A stretch of DNA of 64,000 bases from JAIQFF01 sp963788505 (GTDB taxonomy: Bacteria > Acidobacteriota > Terriglobia > Terriglobales > Acidobacteriaceae): positions 3,494 through 67,493 of the forward strand of contig CAWBGY010000012.1 in the NCBI GenBank assembly GCA_963788505.1, given 5' to 3'. Of the stretch, positions 44,381-52,889 are shown piece by piece. The position numbers and the translations under genes were made by a program. The stretch's first letter is position 1, and each line of letters opens with the position of its first letter. The notes beneath the pieces are model-generated. The model worked only from the letters and a program-made list of their open reading frames with translations, was not told the origin of the DNA and searched no databases.

Positions 44381-45520
44381 TCATTTGGGATTCGATGAAG
44401 ATTGAGAATCGGGCATCTTCCCCACCAGGCTCTCTTCCGCGTTCTCATGGAGCTCTCGAACCTTGCCCATCTCTTTTTCCGCATCGGCCGTGTTCCCCAT
44501 GGTCTGATACAAGCGCCCTAACTGGTAATGCGCATCAGGCAGCTCGGGATTTAGCTGCACAGCGCGAATCAGAGCAGCCTGAGCCTCCTTGTAGTTCTTC
44601 TGCTGCATGTAGAGAGCGCCCATATCGATATAGACGATGCGCAGGTCGTGCTTACCTTGTATCGCCCGCTTGAAAAGGGAAAGGGCCGCGTCCGGGTTGT
44701 TGTTCTTCCACTCGATGTCTCCCAGGTACGCCAGTGCCTGGGCGTGGCTGGGGTCGAGAGACAACTCGCTCTGGAAGTAGCGCTTTGCGTCATCGTACTG
44801 GTGCAGCTTCCAATACATGTACCCGAGGCTGAAGTTCACGCCCGGCTCCTGCGGAGAAACCTTGGCCGCAGCCTCATATTCGGCAATCGCCTCACGGGTC
44901 TTTTGCAGGCCATCCAGGGCTTGGCCCAGCAACATGTGCGCGGGGGCTGAGTCCGGATCTTGCCGCAGGAGTTGGCGAAACTGCTCCTGGGCGCACGGAT
45001 ACTCTTTCGCCTGAAGGCAGCTCTGAGCCAGTACCTGACGCAGTTCCGGATTGGCGGGGTCTGCGTTGGCCGCGGGCTCGAGATATTTCACCGCTTCCAT
45101 AAAGCGCTTGGCGCCGTAGCAGCTAAGGCCCAGCAAGATGCGTGCCTGCATGTTCCCCGGCTCCTGCAGCAGCCCAGCCTTCAGGGGAGGAATGGCGGCC
45201 TCAAACTGTCCTTGTTTATACTCTGCCAGTCCTAGATTCAGCTGAATGCCAGGAAGCCTTGGATTTAGGGCAATGGCCCTGCGGTAGGCTGCGGCTGCCT
45301 CTTTGTACTTGGTTTCCCGGGCCAGCGCCACCCCAAGGCTGGCAAAAGCGCCCGCGTCCCGAGGATCATGTCTGGTTACTGCGCGCCACGCCTCCACCGC
45401 CTCCTGGAGCTTTCCCTGCTGCTCCAGTGCCACTGCGTCGGCCGGACTGGCCGTCTGCGGAGTGGCAAACGCCGGCAACAAGAGAACGAGAAGAACCAAC
45501 AGTGATTTCCAGTGTTTCAT
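44381..45520 (-). CDS. Exported tetratricopeptide-repeat protein
   Basis: 379 residues from the ATG at 45520 (a TTG two codons upstream is possible). Signal peptide (WKSLLVLLVLLLPAFATPQT). Then about nine TPR units of 34 residues fill the chain, for example AEAWRAVTRHDPRDAGAFAS-type, YRRAIALNPRLPGIQLNLGL, YFQSELSLDPSHAQALAYLG and AIRAVQLNPELPDAHYQLGR-type helices. TPR solenoids hold protein complexes; no enzyme domain is attached. In acidobacteria such proteins often accompany CRTAC1/ASPIC and TonB-receptor genes, as here, but a partner cannot be named. Confidence 0.9.
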   Translation of the reverse strand: MKHWKSLLVLLVLLLPAFATPQTASPADAVALEQQGKLQEAVEAWRAVTRHDPRDAGAFASLGVALARETKYKEAAAAYRRAIALNPRLPGIQLNLGLAEYKQGQFEAAIPPLKAGLLQEPGNMQARILLGLSCYGAKRFMEAVKYLEPAANADPANPELRQVLAQSCLQAKEYPCAQEQFRQLLRQDPDSAPAHMLLGQALDGLQKTREAIAEYEAAAKVSPQEPGVNFSLGYMYWKLHQYDDAKRYFQSELSLDPSHAQALAYLGDIEWKNNNPDAALSLFKRAIQGKHDLRIVYIDMGALYMQQKNYKEAQAALIRAVQLNPELPDAHYQLGRLYQTMGNTADAEKEMGKVRELHENAEESLVGKMPDSQSSSNPK

Positions 45521-45602
45521 GGCCAAAATGCCGTACCGGGAGGTTCGCCCACACCCGCACTCTCAGAATAGCCACTTACACGTGACGAAGCAACGCGGGG
45601 CA

Positions 45603-45698
45603 GCCGAGGGACGGCCCAACGTCATACTTCCAACCAGCATACGAGTTGGAAACTTGGTTCAGGTCAAATCCGCTGCCACCCGTGCTCGGATCGATCAG
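45603..45698 (-). pseudogene. Fragment of an Oar-like TonB receptor
   Basis: Thirty-two residues (LIDPSTGGSGFDLNQVSNSY then AGWKYDVGPSLG) closely match a stretch of the receptor at 47-50 kb (SIDPTTGGSGQDLNGVTNPY, VGWRYDLGPSL). Nothing else of a receptor surrounds it. It is the relic of a second copy. Confidence 0.6.
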
Positions 45699-45955
45699 AC
45701 CTTTCAGCCCCCGCCCCTGCTCACCCACATCGCCGGGCAGATCCCGCTTTCTTGGTGACCAACTTGGACAGCAGAATGGCAACCTCAACCCGTGACCAAC
45801 CCCCGAGAGCAGACAATGCCAAATTTCCCTTACTCCCGCTCCTCGATCCCGGCTAATTTGGACAGCAGTGGCTACAACTCAAACATTGGGGCTATCCGAA
45901 CCTGACGGTCCGGGGGTATACTTTCGTGCTGCGATAATGCAAGGAAACAAAACCA

Positions 45956-46627
45956 ATGTTGAGTCGAAGGTTAGTCGTACAAGGAGCGATACTTGCGTTT
46001 TGCTCTGCGGCTTCGATTGGCCAGCAGAGTCACCAGCCTCCTCCTCCTTCCCATGTCTTGCGTGAATTTCCTGTGATTCTGCAGCAGAGCGTCGAAGCCG
46101 GAAAAAGCCCCGCAGGAACTCAAGTTCAAGGAAAGCTTGCGGCCGCCACCCTGTTTAGTGGCACCCTAATCCCCAAGGATGCAGTCACATCTGGGGTGAT
46201 TGTCCAATCCGAATCCAAAAAGGGAGAGGACCGAGCGCGGCTCGCGATTCGCATGAACACAGTGAGTTGGAATGGCGGATGGGCTCCCATCTACGCTTAT
46301 TTGATGCCTTTGTATTACCCCGCGACCGGGCGGCCAGAGTCGAATCTGCCGATCGAATCTCCGGATCCGGACTCCAGGACCTTGAATGGACCCAACCAGG
46401 CATCGGAGTCTCCGATGTCCCGGCCATTTCAGACCGGCGGCTCAGAAGCCAATCAAGGAGCCATCCCCGACGTTGTCACTCTCTCGAGTCGGCCTGTCCG
46501 AATGAAGAATGTGGTACTTGAACCCACAAGCAACGGGGGGATCGCGCTTGTGTCCGAGCATGGGAATATCAAGTTGGTTAAGATGACGACCTACGTTTTT
46601 GCTACCGACGAAGCCACAGCAAAGTAA
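45956..46627 (+). CDS. Exported protein of an unknown paralogous family, copy A
   Basis: 223 residues with a signal peptide (VVQGAILAFCSAASIGQQ). Shared features with the copies at 57.7-58.5 and 52.2-52.8 kb: an opening FPVILQQSVEAGKSPAGTQV, a GTLIPKDAVTSGVIVQSE segment, RARLAIRMNTVSWNGG, a proline-rich variable middle, then VRMKNVVLEPTSNGG and IKLVKMTTYVFATDEATAK at the end. The beta-rich ends around a variable centre suggest an envelope or secreted protein. No known domain was recognised. AAGGA lies about 10 bases before the ATG. The gene neighbours TPR, TonB-receptor and glycosidase genes. Confidence 0.75.
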   Translation: MLSRRLVVQGAILAFCSAASIGQQSHQPPPPSHVLREFPVILQQSVEAGKSPAGTQVQGKLAAATLFSGTLIPKDAVTSGVIVQSESKKGEDRARLAIRMNTVSWNGGWAPIYAYLMPLYYPATGRPESNLPIESPDPDSRTLNGPNQASESPMSRPFQTGGSEANQGAIPDVVTLSSRPVRMKNVVLEPTSNGGIALVSEHGNIKLVKMTTYVFATDEATAK

Positions 46628-46659
46628 GCTCACGTTTACGCTGTCAGCTTCAGCGCCTA

Positions 46660-46863
46660 CCGACCATTTCCGGGCAGCGGCTCCGAAGCGAGTCACTGCT
46701 CCGGATATCCCACGATCTCGAGCCGGGCCTGTCCCGATGAAAAACGTGGCACTTGCACCCACAGCTGATGGCAGCGTCGCGCTTGTGTCCCAGAAGACCA
46801 CGATCAAGGTTGTATAAACCGACGACCTACGTTTTAGCTGCGGTCAAACCACCAGCAAAGTAA
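46660..46863 (+). pseudogene. Degenerate 3' end of a second copy of the exported family
   Basis: Right after copy A, the frame reads GPVPMKNVALAPTADGSVAL then VSQKTTIKVV, then a TAA, then TTYVLAAVKPPAK one frame away. This parallels the last 50 residues of copy A. A stop plus a shifted base disrupts it. It is probably a tandem duplicate of the family that has decayed. Confidence 0.65.
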
Positions 46864-46937
46864 GTCCAGATTCATACTGCGAGGTTCAGAGTTGCTCACT
46901 CTGGGAGCACTGTCGGGCTCCGCTTGGACTCCATTCT

Positions 46938-46972
46938 AAAAACAAAAAGCTCGCACCTTGTCGGATGCGAGC
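46938..46972 (-). terminator. Rho-independent terminator after the Oar-like receptor
   Basis: GCTCGCA (46949-46955) pairs with TGCGAGC (46966-46972), ten-base loop. On the minus strand it is followed by TTTTTGTTTTT. It lies about 80 bases past the receptor stop. Confidence 0.8.
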
Positions 46973-47004
46973 AAATGGAGCAACTGAAGTCTGTTGTAAA
47001 GCGT

Positions 47005-47036
47005 CGTCCCGCTCGCAGCTTGCTGCGAGCGGGACG
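47005..47036. repeat. Perfect 15-base inverted repeat with two-base centre
   Basis: CGTCCCGCTCGCAGC, then TT, then its exact complement. It lies just past the receptor stop (47053) and before the terminator. It lacks a T-run, so it may be an mRNA 3'-end stabilising hairpin rather than the terminator itself. Confidence 0.7.
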
Positions 47037-47052
47037 GGCTTTCGGTTAGAGG

Positions 47053-50000
47053 TTAGAAGTAAACCTTCCCGGCGAGCTGGACAATTCTCGCAGGGTAGGC
47101 CGATGTGAACTGGCCGAAGCGACTGTCGCCGAGACCCACATCAACGTTCTGGAACTGGGTATGGTTGAAGGTGTTGAAGGTCTCCAACTTAAGCTGCAAC
47201 CCTGCACTCTCGCTGAAGGCGAAGGTCTTAAAGAGAGAGAGGTTCCAGTTGTCGCGGCCCGGTCCGCGCATAGCGTTGTGGCTGAGGTTGCCCCAGGTGC
47301 CGGGTGCGGGAGTCGAAAACACCGAGGTATCGACGTACTGGATGTGCTGGAAGGGGTCCGTGGACGCCACCGCCGTATGCTCATATTTGATGCTGCCGTT
47401 TATGTCGGGTCGATTGCTCCCCGTGGGGCAGTTGGCGCCGCAAACGAGATTGCTGCCCCCAGTGACGTTCCTGGCAGGCCCGACTCGATCGTAATAATCC
47501 CCGACACCGCCCAGCCACCGACCACGGACTTCATCAGGCCGTTCGAGCTGTTGCGCAGAATCGGGATGTTGTAGATGAAGTTGGCGGAGAAGTTGTGGAG
47601 CCGGTCGTATAGACTCGGCCCAAGATCGTACCGCCACCCTACATATGGGTTCGTGACACCATTCAAGTCCTGACCGCTGCCCCCGGTGGTTGGATCGATG
47701 GAGCGGGAAAGGGTGTAAAAGGCGCGCAGCTGCAAGTCCCTGCTGGCCTGCGAGTTCAAGTCAACCTGCAGGGAGTTGTAATGGCCGTTTGCCTCGTTCC
47801 TGGACTGACTAATTGCTCTGAACCCTTTGTACGGAAGGCTAGGCGCGTTCTCGTAGTTAAGAGTACCTCCGGTCATGAGCGCGAGATCGCTCAGCGAAGG
47901 CAGGTTAGTGTTCCGATAGTCGTTCAAGTGCCGGTTCTGATTGCCTACGTAAGAGACAGACAGAACGGTCTTGGGGCCGAACGAATGCTGAACGCCGGCA
48001 CTGTATTGCGTGCTGGTCGACGGCTTATAACCGTTGATGTCCAGACCAATGATATCCGCCGCCTTGATGGTCTGGAACGTCGGCGCAGCACCGGTCGAAA
48101 GCAGGATGTTGGGGTCTTGCAACGTTACGTTGTTCAGGTTCACGTTCAGACTGAACGGGATGTTCGGCCCGGCATTGTACATGTCATTGCCTTGAATGCG
48201 TTCGTACATGATGCCGAACCCGCCGCGAATGACCGTCTTGCCGCTACCGGTCAGGTCATAGGCGAAGCCGAGCCGCGGACCGAACAGAGCCCAATGATTG
48301 TTCACCAGACCCTTGGGCACGCCATTCTTCTCAGGCGTTCCGATTCCGTTGAGGTACAAGGGAACGCCCGCCAGGATCTGGTTCGGGCTGGTGCCAAGTC
48401 CAGGGCTTGCGCCGGCGGTGCAGCCGGGGTCCGCTGGACCGCTGCAGATATTCCCAAGATTATCGAAGGTAGCGGCCTGGGACGGATCGTAAAGATTGGG
48501 ATAGAAATTCCCCATGCGATTGTTGGATTCGGTCGTGTGCGGCACCCCATCCCAGCGTAGGCCGAGGTTCAGGGTCAGCCGGTGAGTTGCGCGCCAGTTG
48601 TCTTGAATGTACGCGGCGTAGGAAACGGCAGGCCAGTTGCCGTGGTCCTGGACGCCAAGCTCGTTATAACCGGCAGCGGTGCCAAGCAGGAAGTCAGCGA
48701 AGCTGTTTCCGGTGAAACTCTGGGCATCCGCGCCCTCGAAAGTGAATGCTCCCTGGGTCGTTCCGAAAAGGTCCTGGACTTTCTTGTAGCGCGCCCAGCT
48801 TCCGCCGATCTTGAGACTGTGCGCACCTTTGCTCCAGGAGATGTCGTCGCGGATCTGGTAACCGTCAGCGCGGTTGACCCACGGCCAACTGGAGATCTGG
48901 AAGTTCGCATTGCTTTGATGATTGAGGGTGATGTTGGGAATGCGACTCAGGTTATTCGGCCCGGTGAACAAACGCGAGTTGGTCGCATCGTATCCGCTCG
49001 GAAGTGCGAGACTCGTCATGCCTGTGGCGGGAAAGGGAATGATGTTGATGCGGTTGCCGTTGTAGTTGAAGGCGATTTCGTTGAGAAGCGTCGGGCTAAT
49101 GCTGTGGGTGGCGTGAATGACGTAGCTGTAAGCTGGATTGTTGAACGTGTCTCCAACCGTAGGCAGATTGTCACCACTCCACTGAGCCGTGTTGTAGCCT
49201 TGTGAGATTTGCTCTGCAATAAAGTGACCGAACACGGAGAATTTGTCGGAGAAGCGGTGATCGATGCGGACGATCTCCTCCTTCAGGTTCGTCGGAGTGT
49301 TGGAGCCGCCCACGAAGCTTCCGACACCGTTGCCGATGCCTGAGTTTGGCGCCGGTAAAAAGCCAGTACCGAGCAACGCAGTCGCGTTTGGCTGGATCAT
49401 GCAGGACGGGATGATGTTACCCGGGAATTGCGCGCCTGGCACGACGCCGGCTGGTGCGACTCCGCCCGGACAGTTGGCAAACAAAACGGAAGAAGCCACT
49501 CTGGCTGCAGTGGGAACCAGGATTGGATCGGTCACCGAGCTGAAGTCGCCGCCGTAAGTTGCGGGATCGGGGACCGTCTGGTTGGTTGACCCGCCGTCGA
49601 TGTATTTGCGCCACTCCATGTTGTAAAAGAAGAAAGTCTTGTTTTTGTCCGGGTTATAGAGGTGGCCGAAGGTGACGGGGCCGCCGATATTGAAGCCGAA
49701 GATGTTCATGCGCAATTCTTGTTTCTTGTTTGGGGCCGGGAAAAAGTAGCCGCGCGCGTCAAAGGCGTCATTGCGGTTGTTTTCCCATGCCGAGCCATGC
49801 AGCCCGCTGGTCCCGGACTTAAGCACCATGGTGACGGTTCCGGCAGAAGAGAGGCCATAGTCGGCGCCGTAGTTGGAAGTCAATTGGCGGAACTCAGCCA
49901 TCGACTCGCTGGAAGGGGCCGTAGTTACGCAGCCTCCACAACCGCGGTCGTAGTTCTCACCGCCATCTACTATGAAGACATTGTGGGCGGTGCGCTGGCC

Positions 50001-50588
50001 ATTGAAGCTGACGGCGGTATCACCACCCACCGGGACATCCTTGTAATTGGTGATATCGTTCGATGCTCCGGGAGCCAATGCAGCAAGTTGGAACAGGCTC
50101 GTGCCGTTGACGGCGAGGTCCGATAGCTGCTTGCCGGTAATCAGGTTGCTGACTTCCCCGGTATCTGTCTGTACGGCAACCGCATTGGCTTCTACGGTTA
50201 CCATCTCGGTCGCCTGGCCGACCTGCATCTGGAAGTCCACGCGGTCACGGTCGCCCACATTCAACATCACGCCCGTCCGCTCGGCAGGCCTGAACCCTGA
50301 CACGGCGACCTTTACCGTGTAGTGGCCGATGTGAAGATTAGGCACCACATACTGCCCGTCTGCACTCGTGGCGGCCTTCGTGGTGAAACCTGTCTCTATG
50401 TTTGTGAGAGTTACCGAAACATTCGGTAGAGCGGCGCCGGTTGGATCGGTCACCGTTCCGACGACAGTTGCTTCCTGGGCAAAGACCTGCAGGGACATAG
50501 CCAAGACCAGCCCGGAAAGAACCAATAGCCACCGCATACGATGGCTCCACGACGAAGTGCACTCGGCGAACGAGGACGAGAATTTCAC
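47053..50588 (-). pseudogene. Oar-like TonB-dependent receptor, frameshift near the C-terminus
   Basis: The GTG at 50588 has an AAAGGAGG site; the signal peptide follows (MRWLLVLSGLVLAMSLQVFA). The layout is a carboxypeptidase-regulatory domain (ATVVGTVTDPTGAALPNVSV), a plug (DLAVNGTSLFQLAALAPGAS) and a long barrel, about 1180 residues in all. Reading is clean to IESGLPG near 47475. There the frame must change by one base to continue as ARNVTGGSNLVCGANCPTGS and end with the barrel strand RIVQLAGKVYF at 47053. Unshifted, it stops at 47400 and loses the last barrel strands. With a corrected base it would be a full Oar-type receptor, probably for polysaccharide products. A LacI-type gene lies upstream. 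Confidence 0.85.
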
Positions 50589-51004
50589 AGCGCGCCTCCT
50601 TTGAAGGCTTCCTCCCTGCGGGAGGACTAAATCGAAAAGATCACTCAAAATCAGTCAGCCAACTGCGGCTGGGATTCGTTTCGTGGGAAGCTAGAGTCAT
50701 ATCGATCCCCTCCGGCCAAATGGCCTCCCACAAGTGGCCAGGAGTCTGAGCACCGGTCAGGATCCAGCCCTTGCTAACCGCGTTCCGGTAACGTTAACGA
50801 TGCAGGACAGCTTGTACCTGTATTCGTAGAAGATTGTCAAGAAAATTTTTGAGTCGAAGAGCATCACTTCCTGAATCGGCACAGGCACTGGGCCGACCAC
50901 AAAGGGCTTCCCGCCAGTCCGAAGGGGGTGGACGGGTTGGTTCATCGGCAGCCAGAAATAGCCAGACAATGGAGTTAGGCAGCCGGTGTCACGGTCGAGC
51001 ACGC
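50589..51004. other. Receptor upstream region with possible LacI-type operator
   Basis: No gene was recognised. TAACGTTA at 50789-50796 is a perfect eight-base palindrome in GGTAACGTTAACG. It is CG-less at its centre but otherwise similar to GalR/LacI-type operators, and it lies between the receptor gene and the broken LacI-type gene. Weak evidence. Confidence 0.3.
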
Positions 51005-52041
51005 CTACAGAGCGGCCCGCCCCAGGAGCACCGAGTCGTCGAAGCTGAAGTCCGGAATTCTCATCTCCCGAAACAGATTCAGGTTGGTTGACATCACTAC
51101 ACCTGGGCTGAAATGAACGGTAGGAGGGAGAGGAATCTAGTTGGTGAGGTGATCAGCCATAAGCCGCACAGCTGTCTGACCCTGGCGATGTGGTTGCTGA
51201 TAGATCGAGGCCGCTATTGTGTCTTTGTGAAAATACGGAGCCATATCCGCGAACAGATCGGTAGTGATTAGTTTCACCTTTCCCGCCAGTCCGTGCGCTC
51301 CCAGCGCACGGCAGACCGGAAGACAGTTGACCGTGTTCACATAAAGTCCAGCCAGCGCCGGAACCCGGCCGAGAAGCTCAAACGTCTTTTGAAAGCTCTC
51401 GTCCTCGTCTTCGTGCCCTTCAATGGCTGTTACTATCGTTCCTCCCGGGCAATGCCGTGGAAAGGCCTCGGAGAAGCCATCCGTCTTCCTGCGATGATCT
51501 TCCGCACTCAGCATGCCCGCAATGAGGGCCACTTTCGAACCCGGAGGAACAAACTTTCCCATTAACTCGCCGGCCAGACATCCATTCAGCCGCGGTTCCA
51601 CACAGATAACGGTTGACCTCCGGCTTTTGGGAGAATCGGTGGATAGGCAAACTACGTGATGATTCCCTGAACGCCGCTCTCCACCAGCTCTTCGAAAGCT
51701 TCGGTGTCCCCTACGCCAAGGCTGGGCACCGGGCGGTTCAGCAATTCGACGCCTAGCGGTGCGACTCGACGGGCTTCGTCCAGCACACCGCTCCAGAGCT
51801 GATCGTAGAAGAATCGGATCTCGCGGGGTATGCAAACACCGATGCGGACACCGCTCTTCGAGACCGCCGGAGCGCGCGCCGCCAGGTTCGGCGTGTAACC
51901 GATTTGCCTTGCGATTTGCAGAATGCGATGCCGGGTTGATTCCTTTACTCCGTTGCGTTCGTGCAGGGCGCGATCAACCGTCCCGATCGCAACATTGGCC
52001 AGCTCGGCAATCCGGCGAATCCCATGTCTCTCGCTTTTCAT
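51005..52041 (-). pseudogene. LacI-family sugar regulator with frameshift and internal amber codon
   Basis: The ATG at 52041 starts a clear LacI HTH and hinge: RRIAELANVAIGTVDRALHE, ILQIARQIGYTPN. The periplasmic-binding-like domain then begins (VRIGVCIPREIRFFYDQLWS). The frame changes by one base near 51655 (after SGVQGIIT) and continues as STVICVEPRLNGCLAGELMG to RLMADHLTN. A TAG at 51137-51139 interrupts the same frame, which goes on with the typical end PPTVHFSPGVVMSTNLNLFR and closes at 51005. With two separate defects the regulator is probably lost. It would have responded to a sugar and controlled the adjacent receptor and glycosidase genes. Confidence 0.8.
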
Positions 52042-52191
52042 CTCCTGGCCCCCCCACAACAACACCAACCGCCCCATTAAGCATTCCCTGCCGTCCAAGT
52101 TGAGCGGCGGGGCAGGTTTCCGTGTACGTTGACGACGCTATACTCAGGCGCTTTTGAATTACACCTGAAAGGCCGTCAAGAGCAAACTTTC

Positions 52192-52770
52192 ATGTTCCAC
52201 AACCTTCGCGTTCTCCTGTTAAACGTTCTCGCGGTGCCATCTTTTTTTGTGTGTTTCGTTGGCGCAGAGCGGGCAAGGTCCGCCGTTTTCCGCTACCTGG
52301 ATCCTTCACAACCTGATGTTTGGGGACGGACGGACCTGGTTTTATTTCGTGTTCGGCTTGGGCAAATTAACTTTCAGGTCTGGCCCGGCGCCCGATTTTG
52401 GATTGAAGAAGCACTGGGCAGAACCCTGCAGGTCCCGTCCCCTCCGGCAGTGCAGGAATTCCCAATGATCATGTGGCAAAACGTAACCGCCGGCAAAACT
52501 CCGGTGGGAACCGAGGTCCAGGCGAAGCTGGCAGTAGGCACTCTGGGCGATGGCACGGTATTTCCGAAGAACGCAATCTTTTCTGGAAAAGTAATCGAGT
52601 GCGTGGCGAGACCTCGACCGAACCGTCCCGGCTGGCGATTCGCATGGATTCCGTGCAGTGGAAGGATGGATCCGCCGCGGACGAATTACTGCCGACAAAA
52701 TGGATTTTGTTCGCCCACTACGGCGCGCAAGACACGTCTTCACAACTCCGGGCCTGGGGGATTTGTTGAC
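52192..52770 (+). pseudogene. Chimera of a GH3 N-terminus and the unknown exported family (copy B)
   Basis: The frame from the ATG at 52192 has a signal peptide (LRVLLLNVLAVPSFFVCFVG) and then SAVFRYLDPSQP. That matches the start of the mature GH3 protein next door (GAVYLDPSQP). After an unrelated stretch of about 35 residues it becomes the exported family: VQEFPMIMWQNVTAGKTPVG, TEVQAKLAVGTLGDGTVFPK, NAIFSGKVIE. Near 52600 the frame changes, and the family continues as STEPSRLAIRMDSVQWKDGS to 52770. The C-terminal third of the family is missing. It looks like a recombined and decayed gene. Confidence 0.65.
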
Positions 52771-52889
52771 CGCAGGATTTACCCTGTGCTACAAGCAACC
52801 GACCGACCGTAAGCGTTTACGGACATCTTCTGAAATGCGTGCGCTCGCCGGGACTTCTTTGATCTTGTGGGTTGCGAGGAGATATTGCA

